Of a stretch of DNA of 64,000 nt, positions 1 to 8,628 are shown one piece after another. A program made the position numbers and the translations under genes. The notes under the pieces are model-generated. The model did no database searches and was not told the origin of the DNA. It saw nothing but the letters and a program-made list of their open reading frames with translations. Source of the stretch: Phormidesmis priestleyi Ana. Its GTDB lineage: Bacteria > Cyanobacteriota > Cyanobacteriia > Phormidesmidales > Phormidesmidaceae. Where the stretch lies: assembly GCA_001314865.1 (NCBI GenBank), contig LJZR01000022.1:1-64000 (forward strand), written 5' to 3'. Each line of letters begins with the position of its first letter. Position 1 is the first letter of the stretch.

Positions 1-358
1 GTGCGGATACAATCGCCACTCGCCGCGTTCCACAGCTTCACCGTCTTGTCAGAACTGCCGGAGGCCAACTGCTCGCCATCCGGGCTATACACCACCGACC
101 AAACCCCATTCTCATGACCAGAGAGGGTGCGGATACAATCGCCACTCGCCGCGTTCCACAGCTTCACCGTCTTGTCAGCACTGCCGGAGGCCAACTGCTC
201 GCCATCCGGGCTATACACCACCGACCAAACCAAATTCTCATGACCAGAGAGGGTGCGGATACAATCGCCACTCGCCGCGTTCCACAGCTTCACCGTATTG
301 TCAGAACTGCCGGAGGCCAACTGCTCGCCATCCGGGCTATACACCACCGAATTAATTC
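1..358 (-). repeat. 126-bp nearly identical WD40-coding tandem repeats
   Basis: Three copies start at 1, 127 and 253, each 126 nt (42 codons, one WD40 blade). They differ at only a few bases: for example cttgtcagaact, cttgtcagcact and attgtcagaact at the equivalent site. The third copy diverges after the shared ACCACCGA. Each encodes a blade of the type SPDGEQLASGS-D-TVKLWNAASG. The array continues beyond the left edge. Confidence 0.95.
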
Positions 359-3035
359 CCTGTGAGTGAGCCGAGTAAATTAAAACAATTTGCCCCGTCG
401 CCACATCCCACACCTGTAAAGTGCCTTTGCTATCACCAATCGCCAAATGAGTGCCATCTGGACTGTAAGCCACTGAATTCACGCCGCCTAGCACCGTAGA
501 AAAAGGAGCCTCAGCCAGCTGAGCCTCGCGCAAATTCACCCGGCGCAAAAAGGTTTTGGAAAAGTCCACCCCTTGCAGCTTAGCGCCCCGCAAATCGGTA
601 TCTATCAACGCATGGGGCGTTTTCGCTAGCATCAGCTGCGCCACATTCCCGCCCAGGTAGCCAACTGCTTTGAGCGTTCGCTGCGCCGTCGCCTGCAACA
701 AGGGCAACAGTTGTTCTCGCATCGTCACTTCTGCCAACATCGGATGCGCTAAATCCAACACGGCCTTAGCCAGCTTGGATTGCCCCAACAGCGGCAGCAG
801 CTCATCTAGCGACATTTGTGCAAAGCGTTGCAGCCCTGCGATCATGGCTGGCTCACCCTGCTCATTGCACAGTCGCCTAAAGTAGCCATCCCAGGTGTAG
901 TCACTGCTAGGCAGCGCCTCATCCAAATGCGACTGCTGCTGCGCCACTGCCGTAAAATCTGCTGCGAGTGCCCCCAGCGAAGCCACAATCTTATACGCCA
1001 CAAAAAACTCCAACAACGACCGATGCGCCGGGCTGTAATCGCCCTCTGAGTTGCGAATCAGCATCGTTTGCCCCATCATGTCGTAACGCCAGTGATCCAG
1101 CTCTTTTTCTTCCTTCACCCGCTCGGCAAACATCTGTTGCAATCGCGCCGGAAACGCCCGATAGTTCAAACTCATCTGATCGGTCGAAAGCATCTCCCAA
1201 GACAGCTCACACAAAAAGTAAAGCTTATCGGCCAAGGAGGTAAACGTCCGCTCGCTCTTAATATCAGTCTTCATTTTGCGCGTCACCGCATACAGATACA
1301 CCCGCGCCATATCCACCGGCTTACCCGCCTCAATGTCCGGCAACGCCTCCAATATCAAATCCACCATCACCGGACGCCGTGCCAAATCCAACAGTTGCGG
1401 ATTGCCCATCACCTGCTGCACCGCCGCCTCATTCGCCTTGTGGCCCAGCAATTGCGCAATTTGCCCATCGTCAAACTTCGCCAGCTCCAACACCTCAAAC
1501 TGCGGCGGCTCCCCCGTCAGCTTTGCCGTCGAAGCCTTGCGCTCTGCCCCCAGCGTTTCGCGCCCCTCAATCGCATCGGGAAAATGCTCCGTCCGGCAGG
1601 TCAATATCGCCTTCGCCCCCGGCACCACCACCCGCGCCAGCTCCCAAAAGTTATCAATCATGGCCTGCCGATCTACCCGTGCCGCCATTTCATCAAACCC
1701 ATCAAAAATTAGCAGCAGCTTCCCCATTTTATTCAGCTGCTCAAAGGCGCTATATCCTGGCAGCGGAATCTCATGCTTACGAAAGAAAAACTCCGAAAAC
1801 AGCGACTCCATACTCACCGCCTTGGCATAGTCGCGCAGCGGAATCACCAACGGCAACCGAGGCCGAGCGATGCCTTTTCTCTTGGCCTCCTTATATTCCT
1901 GCAAGGCCAGCCAAGCATAATGCATCACAAACCAAGTCTTACCCGTGCCAAACTCTCCCAACACCGACAAATGTTCTTTAGAAGAATCCGCCAACCACTG
2001 ATCCACATAGCCTTCTATCCAGCCCTCAGCTTCCCCATAGTGACTCACGCCCAGCAGCACCTTGGTTTTAGGATCAATCTCTTCTTTTGAGCAACCCAAC
2101 GAAATATAGTTTGCATCAATCTGGCGGCTCGTAATCTCTTCCTCTAACCAGGCTAAATAATTGCTAAAGTCGGCATCTTCATCTAGCAGCTCATCTAACG
2201 TGTAGCAAGAGATCGCCTCATACTGCTCATCATCCTTCACAGCTTTGCGAACACCGCTGCTCACCCGCATGTTAGAAACTAGCCAACCCTCATCGGCTTT
2301 GTGTTGTTCAACAGATTCTTGCAGCGATCGCAAGTCGGCAATCTTGGCTTCGCCTTCCACACCCCGCACCACCACTCTGTCGTATCGCTTCCGCCGCACT
2401 GGAATCGTAATGATCCGTTCAAAGAACTTCTCTGCCGTTACTTGATGCGCTTCCTGCCCATACCCCAACACCTCAAACCAAGCATCCAACTGCTCCGCCA
2501 GCGAATTCATTTGATCGATAACTGGCGATAGCTGCGCCCTAAGCTGCTTTATCTCTTTCTGTATTTCGCTTAATATCACCGTTTGAAGCTGTTCTTTCGG
2601 CGTTTGGCTCCGCTTCACCACACCGATAAAGGCAGCAAAGAAAAGTTTTCCCTCCTGCTGCATATCAATATTTTGCGCACGAATGGCATTACCAATACCA
2701 TTCCACTCATTGCCATAATCCTGCCAGTCCAGCCGCTCTGCTAGCGCCGAGCCTAACGGTGTCACATCCCACCGATCAAACGCTTGCTTAAAAGCCTCCT
2801 TAATCGCAGGCTCTGCAAATAGCCGTAGCAGCGCTTCTGCCTTCCCCGCCTCATCAGCCAGCCCATACTCCACCAACGTATAGGCATAAATCCCGCTAAA
2901 GTCAGCCGGTGGATGTTCCGCGTCTAAACCGCAGTCCTTCAACGTTTTGATAAAAAGCTGATTGCGTTGCACCTGCTTTGCAGCGGGAGATGCGATCGCC
3001 CTCAAAACAATCGGAATAACCTTCAGGAGTTCCAT
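1..3035 (-). CDS. NACHT-WD40 STAND protein with endonuclease-like N-terminal region (C-terminus cut by window edge)
   Basis: The frame is open from an ATG at 3035 to the left edge (at least 1011 residues), so the C-terminus is missing. Residues 1-200 form a helical region I do not recognise. Around 200-285 is a block that looks like the restriction-endonuclease-like domain common in cyanobacterial NACHT proteins (motifs RYDRVVV, GEAKIADL, CYTLDELLDEDADF). A Walker A GEFGTGKT lies at 360-367 and a Walker B LLIFDGFDE ends at 449, which defines the NACHT ATPase. About 808-835 has a pentapeptide-like DLRGAKLQGVDF stretch, and from about 842 WD40 repeats begin. STAND NTPases of this layout act as ligand-triggered switches; bacterial NACHT proteins include anti-phage effectors. 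A defence or self-recognition role is inference. A putative stand-alone regulator is the alternative. No partner gene is visible on the right side. Confidence 0.85.
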   Translation of the reverse strand, partial: MELLKVIPIVLRAIASPAAKQVQRNQLFIKTLKDCGLDAEHPPADFSGIYAYTLVEYGLADEAGKAEALLRLFAEPAIKEAFKQAFDRWDVTPLGSALAERLDWQDYGNEWNGIGNAIRAQNIDMQQEGKLFFAAFIGVVKRSQTPKEQLQTVILSEIQKEIKQLRAQLSPVIDQMNSLAEQLDAWFEVLGYGQEAHQVTAEKFFERIITIPVRRKRYDRVVVRGVEGEAKIADLRSLQESVEQHKADEGWLVSNMRVSSGVRKAVKDDEQYEAISCYTLDELLDEDADFSNYLAWLEEEITSRQIDANYISLGCSKEEIDPKTKVLLGVSHYGEAEGWIEGYVDQWLADSSKEHLSVLGEFGTGKTWFVMHYAWLALQEYKEAKRKGIARPRLPLVIPLRDYAKAVSMESLFSEFFFRKHEIPLPGYSAFEQLNKMGKLLLIFDGFDEMAARVDRQAMIDNFWELARVVVPGAKAILTCRTEHFPDAIEGRETLGAERKASTAKLTGEPPQFEVLELAKFDDGQIAQLLGHKANEAAVQQVMGNPQLLDLARRPVMVDLILEALPDIEAGKPVDMARVYLYAVTRKMKTDIKSERTFTSLADKLYFLCELSWEMLSTDQMSLNYRAFPARLQQMFAERVKEEKELDHWRYDMMGQTMLIRNSEGDYSPAHRSLLEFFVAYKIVASLGALAADFTAVAQQQSHLDEALPSSDYTWDGYFRRLCNEQGEPAMIAGLQRFAQMSLDELLPLLGQSKLAKAVLDLAHPMLAEVTMREQLLPLLQATAQRTLKAVGYLGGNVAQLMLAKTPHALIDTDLRGAKLQGVDFSKTFLRRVNLREAQLAEAPFSTVLGGVNSVAYSPDGTHLAIGDSKGTLQVWDVATGQIVLIYSAHSQGINSVVYSPDGEQLASGSSDNTVKLWNAASGDCIRTLSGHENLVWSVVYSPDGEQLASGSADKTVKLWNAASGDCIRTLSGHENGVWSVVYSPDGEQLASGSSDKTVKLWNAASGDCIR

Positions 3036-3371
3036 AGCTGCCTTAAAAATCTATAGCTGTAAGAGATAGGCAAAAAATAAAGTACTGCTTTCCCTTCACC
3101 CTGGCGAGAAGGACTTTGACTCTGGCTCCCTTCTCCCCAGGGAGAAGGACTTTGACTCTGGCTCCCTTCTCCCCAGGGAGAAGGGTTGGGGATGAGGGCT
3201 TCGGTCATCATGATAGTTAGGACATTATTAAAGCGCATTTCCCTAAGTCTTCTGATCGCCCGCTGAGAGCATCGTATTACAAGTGCTGCGATCGCATCGC
3301 CTTTTCAGGAAATTGTGCGATCGCAGCACCCACCTTTAACAAAGCCGTTTTTCTACAAACTCGGCCAAACC
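3036..3371. repeat. Intergenic region with 36-bp hairpin-forming tandem repeat
   Basis: About 2.9 copies of a 36-nt unit lie at 3085-3195 (the agaaggac core recurs at 3107, 3143 and 3179). Each unit carries an inverted repeat of the form CCCTTCTC...GAGAAGGG (e.g. 3164-3185). The sequence resembles the dispersed 'PSPLGEG' palindromes scattered in many cyanobacterial genomes. An open frame across it gives only repetitive Ser-Pro-Gly-Glu-Gly peptide and I do not consider it a gene. No other feature is seen up to the nitroreductase stop. Confidence 0.75.
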
Positions 3372-4022
3372 CTACACAACCTCCACCATCTCATCATGGG
3401 GATAGCGCACCTTCGCCAGCTCCGCATACTTATCCGCAGCCGAGCGATGGCCCGCCGCGCAAGCCACCACCGTCGCAAACCCCGACCCCAGCAAATTCAG
3501 CACCTTGTCATATCCCGCAGGCTCAATCCCCTCCAGCGGGCAAGTATCTACCCCCAGCACTGCCGCACTCGTCATAAAATTGCCCAGCGCAATATATGCC
3601 TGAGAGGTCGCCCAATCATTCACATTTAGGCTGCGCGGCCCCTGCACCACATCACTCACAATCATATTGCGATAACCCGCCAACGACTCAACCGGCACCT
3701 CCCGCGTCGTCGCCGTACTTTCCATCAGCCGATCCACATCCGCCGCCGACAAATTCTTTTTAATCGTAAACACTACCAAATGAGAGCAATCTGTAATTTG
3801 GTCTTGGTTCCAAGAAAGCGGCTTAAGCTGAGCCTTAACAGCCGGATCAGTCACAACAATGAACTTCCAAGGCTGCAATCCATAAGACGAAGGCGTCAGC
3901 ACCAAAGAATCTTCTAAAGCCTGCCAAACCTCGTCAGCAACTGGCTGATTCGGATCAAACTGTTTAGTCGCATAGCGCCAATTGAGCTGTTCTAACAAAT
4001 CCGAGGGTGAAAGTGTAGCCAT
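3372..4022 (-). CDS. Nitroreductase-family NAD(P)H oxidoreductase
   Basis: The 216-residue protein has the flavin nitroreductase fold. The N-terminal WRYATKQFDP is the usual FMN-contacting start, followed by SSYGLQPWKFIVV, the common 'S-x-x-x-x-Q-P-W-x-F' signature. Near the C-terminus PLEGIEPAGYDKVL and AAGHRS match the second FMN-binding part. Family members reduce nitroaromatics, quinones or pteridines with NAD(P)H as FMN homodimers in the cytosol; the closest named type is NfsB/YfkO-like. The length is normal. It stands alone, with the next gene divergent. The exact substrate cannot be told from sequence. Confidence 0.85.
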   Translation of the reverse strand: MATLSPSDLLEQLNWRYATKQFDPNQPVADEVWQALEDSLVLTPSSYGLQPWKFIVVTDPAVKAQLKPLSWNQDQITDCSHLVVFTIKKNLSAADVDRLMESTATTREVPVESLAGYRNMIVSDVVQGPRSLNVNDWATSQAYIALGNFMTSAAVLGVDTCPLEGIEPAGYDKVLNLLGSGFATVVACAAGHRSAADKYAELAKVRYPHDEMVEVV

Positions 4023-4208
4023 AGAAATATCGAAAAATATCGTTAGTAGTAAACCTCTCGGATTATACTCAGCTCACTCTAAATTCTGCTTAAAATAGCC
4101 TATTTCCTAAAAAAATCCCCCAAAGAAAGGCCTAAGAAAAGGCCTGAGAAAACCACACTTCAATAGAATCATGACTATGGCCTTCCAATATATTTATTCC
4201 AGATATTC

Positions 4209-5327
4209 ATGATGAGTCGTACTTATTCTCATTCAGATTCTTATTCAGATTCTCATTCCGATTCTCACTCAGATAGTTTGGCCCAGTCGCTCACCCAGCA
4301 GCTATACAGCGCATGGCAGCAGGCAGTGGCTAACAATAAACTCATTAATCAGTTCATCGCTACTACAGATGATACTGAAGGACGCTGGCTTCAAGGAGAT
4401 GCGATCGCCTTTGGCATTAAGCATCACAACGGTCAAAACACCTACTACGCCCGCAACCTCACCCAAAACCGCCCCATCCAAGGCGCAGTCGAAGAAAAAC
4501 AAATAGACGGACTCGGTTTTACCTGTCAGTTCAACGGTTATCGCGCCCTGCGCCCCGGCGGTCAGCCCAAGCCCGTTGGCCGCCAAGCCGACATTTCACC
4601 CGATCCTGAGCGCTGCCGGTTCTCTTGTCAAAACCCGCGCGATCCGCTCAGCCTGCTCAACCGCCAACCCCTCCTCCAGCGCCCTCTCCAACATTTCGTT
4701 TGGAGAGCCTACTACAACGCCGCCCCTATCGATCCAGATGGCCATTTTCTATGGGTGCCGACAGATTCCACCACGGGCCTGGTTCATTTACCTCAGCGAC
4801 TTTCTCTCAAGCTATTAGAAGATGCCTTTACATTGTTTCAACAGTTAGAACATACGTTGTTGTTTTTTAACTCGCTCCATTCGGGCGCATCGGTCAATCA
4901 TATTCACTTTCAGGCGATGAACTACGCTCAGCCCTTGCCCGCTGAGTTATGGCCGCTAGCAAAGCGATCGCCCGGTCGCCCAGATTTGCCAGACTACGAT
5001 TTGCTAGAAGGCTATCCGGCCAACGTCATGGTGTTTTCAGTCCAATCCAACCCACAGACGGTTTTCAAATGGATTGACATCATGCAACAGCAGGAGATTC
5101 CATTTAACCTGATGTTTTTGGGCGATCGCCTCATTTTGATCCCCAGAAGCGCCGACCATGAAATTGTCTCCGAGTTTCCGGGCAACAGCATCGCTGCTTT
5201 AGGAATGTGCGGCAAAATTATTACAGTTGATCGCGCAGGCTATTTGCAGGCGAATAAGGAAGCTATCGAAAGCGCATTTGCGAAAATGACGCTAGATGTT
5301 TTTGGGGCGATCGCAAAATCTAAGTAG
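4209..5327 (+). CDS. DUF4922 / HIT-superfamily nucleotidyltransferase-like protein
   Basis: The 372-residue protein contains VNHIHFQA at 229-236, a His-x-His-x-Gln motif of the GalT/HIT superfamily. It most resembles the form in plant VTC2-type GDP-hexose phosphorylases and the DUF4922 proteins of cyanobacteria. The preceding LHSGAS also fits Ap4A phosphorylase-like enzymes. A phosphorolytic or nucleotidyl-transfer reaction on a nucleotide sugar or dinucleotide is therefore likely, but the substrate is unknown. The first ~25 residues are an unusual Ser-Asp-Ser-His repeat made from a 12-nt DNA repeat at 4226-4275. A later start would remove it, but no better ATG with a ribosome site is evident. 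The gene is monocistronic. Confidence 0.75.
   Translation: MMSRTYSHSDSYSDSHSDSHSDSLAQSLTQQLYSAWQQAVANNKLINQFIATTDDTEGRWLQGDAIAFGIKHHNGQNTYYARNLTQNRPIQGAVEEKQIDGLGFTCQFNGYRALRPGGQPKPVGRQADISPDPERCRFSCQNPRDPLSLLNRQPLLQRPLQHFVWRAYYNAAPIDPDGHFLWVPTDSTTGLVHLPQRLSLKLLEDAFTLFQQLEHTLLFFNSLHSGASVNHIHFQAMNYAQPLPAELWPLAKRSPGRPDLPDYDLLEGYPANVMVFSVQSNPQTVFKWIDIMQQQEIPFNLMFLGDRLILIPRSADHEIVSEFPGNSIAALGMCGKIITVDRAGYLQANKEAIESAFAKMTLDVFGAIAKSK
4226..4275 (+). repeat. 12-nt in-frame repeat encoding Ser-Asp-Ser-His/Tyr
   Basis: The unit tctcattcagat and close variants repeat about four times directly after the start codon of the DUF4922 gene. The period of 12 keeps frame. Confidence 0.85.
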
Positions 5328-5440
5328 GATGGGGCATAGAGGTATTGCAAAGATTTGTGTCTCTTTCTCTCCGATGACAGACGCTGCATTGAAAAGCCCT
5401 GCCTACTATGTAGCTGAACACCTTTTGAGGCAGTTAGATT

Positions 5441-5668
5441 ATGAAAGACGATACAACTTTGGTTAATGACATTTTGGAACAGCCCTATGCTGAGCCCGCA
5501 ACTAGCTGGCGAGCTGGCTTCGTCCCCAGTGCTGAGATTTGGAACGGTCGCTTGGCGATGTTTGGTTTCTTAGCAGCAGCGCTAACTGAGATCTTTACAG
5601 GTCAAGGGTTCCTTCATTTTTGGGGCTTGGTAAACAACGTAGCCTCTACGACGACGCTGCCAAACTAA
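5441..5668 (+). CDS. High-light-inducible chlorophyll-binding protein (HLIP/SCP)
   Basis: The 75-residue one-helix protein carries the chlorophyll-binding helix AEIWNGRLAMFGFLAA, with the Glu and Asn-Gly-Arg of the ExxNGRxAMxGF motif, followed by ALTEIFTG. Such thylakoid proteins dimerise, bind chlorophyll and carotenoid, and protect photosystem II assembly intermediates under high light. GAGG about 10 nt before the ATG supports the start. It is a single gene followed by a strong hairpin. Regulation by light stress is known for the family; no motif for it is visible here. Confidence 0.93.
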   Translation: MKDDTTLVNDILEQPYAEPATSWRAGFVPSAEIWNGRLAMFGFLAAALTEIFTGQGFLHFWGLVNNVASTTTLPN

Positions 5669-5725
5669 GCGTTACCCAACTAAACCCAAACTAGGCCCAA
5701 GCTAGGTCTATAGTTCGACAAATTA

Positions 5726-5763
5726 AGAACGCGCACTACACCGATTCGTGTAGTGCGCGTTCT
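5726..5763 (+). terminator. Strong hairpin downstream of the HLIP gene
   Basis: A perfect 16-bp stem (5726-5741 with 5748-5763) encloses a 6-nt loop. No long T tract follows (agttta), so it may act as a transcript end or a stabilising structure. Confidence 0.7.
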
Positions 5764-5910
5764 AGTTTATGGAAATATTGCGCTAAAGGATTGCGCTGAA
5801 GTATGGACTAAGTAGCCAAGCAAAATAAATTACAAAATACTAACAGATGGTTTAACTCACTCGTAATGCCCCCTTAAAAATATAAGATTTGTCCCTTGAG
5901 CCAATAATGG

Positions 5911-5970
5911 GTTTCCCCAAGTTTGGGGGCTCTGAGTCCGGTTCCCCCCAAATTTGGGGGGTTAGGGGGG
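5911..5970. repeat. G/C-tract palindromes in the HLIP-S41 intergenic region
   Basis: CCCCAAGTTTGGGG (5915-5928) is followed by the perfect 18-bp palindrome at 5944-5961 (six C, AAATTT, six G) and a further run of G. Palindromes of this kind are scattered between cyanobacterial genes. Apart from these and the 5726 hairpin, the 5669-6032 interval shows nothing. Confidence 0.75.
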
Positions 5971-6032
5971 CATCGGGATTTAGGTAATTAATTATGCACA
6001 TCTACTTACGGCGCTCTTTAGATCTCTATTTG

Positions 6033-8192
6033 TTAGATCTCTATTTTTCTGGCTGCAACATATTCGTTATTTTCATAGCCTGCCAGCCTTAACTGCTGGG
6101 CATTAGCGGGCAAATCAATCTCAAAATTACACTCGCCGGATTCAATATCCAAGGTTTTTACCGGTCTGCCGTCAACATATACATCTAGCCGTGAAAGGCC
6201 AGCCGTGGTTGCATTTACTGACAAAGATGACTTTGTTTTTTGAATTTTAACGCTCAGTTCTCTAACCGGCATTTGCTTGAGTAAGTCGCCCGCTTGATTA
6301 ATCAAATCCAGGTTCGCTTCTAGTAAGTCTCGCTTGGTCATGGCATGGAGCGAGTCGGGAACTACGCCCAAATCTTCCAGCGGGGTTCCTGCCAACGCGC
6401 CGACTCGCAGCGTTCGCCGAATGGCGACTCGCATACTCGCACCCTTGGGCAAATCCTGGTAGGGCGTTTCGCTATCGGCAGGCTCAGGTACGGTCAATAG
6501 AGCTTGTAGCAAGCCATGCGTCCAAACATTCGCACCGCCTGCGCCCATATTGGCATCTACGCCCAAAATATGGCCAATGTTGTGATCCCGAAAACCCGCT
6601 GCGAAAATATCGGTTGCACTATAACAACGCGCGTCGGTAATTAAGACAACGGGACCATGGTACTTTTGCCCTATTTGGTTGGCAAATTCGGGGGGCGTAA
6701 TCGAAAAACCGCGAGAATAAACAGCGCCGGTTTGTACCGAGTCTAGGATGGAATCCACCCAGGGGCTTAGGTCAATGCCAACTGGATTGGTGCGATGGCG
6801 ATCGCAGATTCGAGCATTCAGCGCGGTATTAATAAACTGCGTCGGTTCAGGCGTAATTTCTCCCGGAGTCAGCGTCTGTAAAAGCCCTTCGCTGGCAAAA
6901 ATATGGCCGCCACCATTGCCCCGAACATCAATAATAAGACCGTTTTGCGGCAGCAGTTCAATCAGGGTGATGAACTCTTTTATAAAGGCGTCTGGATCGT
7001 CAATATTAAAGGTGAAAATGCGAATGTAGCCAAAGGTACCCGCTGAGGTTGTCACGCTTTTAGCCGAAAAAATGCCCGGTAAGGCGCTTTCAATGCCCTC
7101 AGCAGCAGGTTTTTGGCGTTTAGCAGGCTTCTTACTCGCTTTTTGTTCTTCGGCTACAATTTGCGGGGCAAACAGCATTTTTTTGGCCCGCTGCAAAATA
7201 TCTGCCTGAATATCAGTCCCTAAGCAAGCGGCATTTTTGCTGATGGCATCGGCATCTACTCGGCTTGGATCGGCCACTAGCGGCGTGACTAACCACTCTT
7301 GCTGCATAGTACGGCTAACGCCATCAAGATCTTCGTAGCCAATGTCAACCCATAGCGCATCGGGTGGCAGCGAACCTTGCAACGGACGTAGCGTCAGTCC
7401 TTCAATGCCTCGGGCGTAGCGAGCGGCAAGGTTGCTGCCCGCATGTTCATTCGCAGAGACTTCTACCGCGCGCCGAATCGGAACGCCGTTCCAAGTGATG
7501 ATTTTCACCCCTCGTTTGAAATATCGGTGAGAAAAGCCCTGCACGAAGTGGCTAGCAAGGTATTGAGGTCGGCCATCTTCAGTGTATTCTTCAATGTCGA
7601 AAGGGAGGAAGGCGACTTTTTCGGCGAAGGGTTCTGGCAGCAGATAGTTGGTATGCAGATCGCGAACAGAGGTGAATACTTCGAGCATGTCGCGGTGAAA
7701 CTGATATTCACTGCCCATGCTCTCAGGTGTGGATCGAGCGAGCTGATGCTGTATCAGTTTGAGCTTTTGCACGGGGGCGATACCATGCATCGATTCTTTG
7801 TGCGGTAGATGAACAAAGTTTTCACTGATTAAAAGAATCGCCTGGCTGACGATCTGTTTTCGTTCCTCTAAGCTGAGGGACTGCACTGACTCTAGGAAGG
7901 TGGGCAGGTTTGAGGTTGCTGCCATTTGCGATCGCACCGCAGGATGCGTCGCCTGTAAAAATTCTAAGGTTGGATCAAGCGAAACGGAGGGTGACAATTC
8001 TTCGGCAGAAGACGCTGCTTTTTTATCTTTAGCGCTTTTATCTTTAGCACTTTTACTGGTAGCGCTTTTACTGGTAGAACCTTTATCTTTCAGGCCAGTA
8101 GCCGTATTACTTTTTTCGACTAATTTTTTAGCAGTCGCGCTTTTATCCGTATTGGTGTTTTTGCTTTGTTTAGATGTACTTTTCTTTGCCAT
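6033..8192 (-). CDS. S41-family peptidase (Ctp/tricorn-like), atypical catalytic site
   Basis: The ATG at 8192 gives 719 residues; an upstream in-frame start at 8243 would add 17 unconvincing residues. Residues 1-60 are Lys/Ser/Ala-rich low complexity. The region around DLHTNYLLPEPF resembles the N-terminal part of S41 cores, then come DVRGNGGG and RCYSATDIFAAG, in which Ser525 is the expected nucleophile. In CtpA the catalytic Lys lies 25 residues after that Ser in a FGKG motif. Here the equivalent stretch reads NMGAGG and has no Lys, so a tricorn-type Ser/His mechanism or loss of activity is possible. No signal peptide is seen. The C-terminal ~100 residues look like a small beta domain. Function is otherwise unknown. 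Confidence 0.8.
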   Translation of the reverse strand: MAKKSTSKQSKNTNTDKSATAKKLVEKSNTATGLKDKGSTSKSATSKSAKDKSAKDKKAASSAEELSPSVSLDPTLEFLQATHPAVRSQMAATSNLPTFLESVQSLSLEERKQIVSQAILLISENFVHLPHKESMHGIAPVQKLKLIQHQLARSTPESMGSEYQFHRDMLEVFTSVRDLHTNYLLPEPFAEKVAFLPFDIEEYTEDGRPQYLASHFVQGFSHRYFKRGVKIITWNGVPIRRAVEVSANEHAGSNLAARYARGIEGLTLRPLQGSLPPDALWVDIGYEDLDGVSRTMQQEWLVTPLVADPSRVDADAISKNAACLGTDIQADILQRAKKMLFAPQIVAEEQKASKKPAKRQKPAAEGIESALPGIFSAKSVTTSAGTFGYIRIFTFNIDDPDAFIKEFITLIELLPQNGLIIDVRGNGGGHIFASEGLLQTLTPGEITPEPTQFINTALNARICDRHRTNPVGIDLSPWVDSILDSVQTGAVYSRGFSITPPEFANQIGQKYHGPVVLITDARCYSATDIFAAGFRDHNIGHILGVDANMGAGGANVWTHGLLQALLTVPEPADSETPYQDLPKGASMRVAIRRTLRVGALAGTPLEDLGVVPDSLHAMTKRDLLEANLDLINQAGDLLKQMPVRELSVKIQKTKSSLSVNATTAGLSRLDVYVDGRPVKTLDIESGECNFEIDLPANAQQLRLAGYENNEYVAARKIEI

Positions 8193-8628
8193 GAAGAGCG
8201 AACCCCTGTAGTGAATACTGGTATCAAGTGATTTCCTTATCAAAGGATCGGCTCTGTCATTGCGCCAAACCTCTCTCTCGAAAATCTGCCTAAAATATCA
8301 GCGCCTTGACTGACGGTTGATACATTACGGTACTGAGCATTCCAGTGTCCGTAAATAATATGACCAAAATTACACTATTTAGGCTGCGTTTGCAGACCGT
8401 TTATCGCTTTTATATGATGTGTCGTATTAACAACATCCATGAGTGAATTTGCCGAGTAAAGCGGCAGAATCACTGGGGTGCGCCGATAGCTCAGATACCC
8501 GAACTCAAAGAAAGACTCACTTTCAACAAACTGCATCTTCAAGATTTCTGAGATGTCACAATTTGCACAAATTTGAACATTATTTGTACATGACAAGCCC
8601 GTGCCTATTCACGCGCCTATTCACTCGC
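8193..8628. other. Intergenic region, nothing recognised
   Basis: This interval of 436 bases lies between two genes on the minus strand. It holds a possible 73-codon minus-strand frame (8375-8596) without family resemblance or a convincing ribosome site. I see no RNA gene or clear terminator. Confidence 0.5.

Noticed and set aside
114-365. Plus-strand frame across the WD40 array
   Set aside because: It is the antisense of the WD40 blades and its repetitiveness is inherited from them.
1068-1712. Long plus-strand frames opposite the NACHT region
   Set aside because: They mirror the minus-strand coding sequence and have the biased Arg/His/Pro composition of a shadow frame.
3023-3238. Open frame of repetitive Ser-Pro-Gly-Glu-Gly peptide
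   Set aside because: It is produced by the 36-nt hairpin repeat and overlaps the start of the NACHT gene; no ribosome site or family.
8375-8596. 73-codon minus-strand frame between the S41 and lipoprotein genes
   Set aside because: No ribosome site, no family resemblance, AT-rich intergenic composition.
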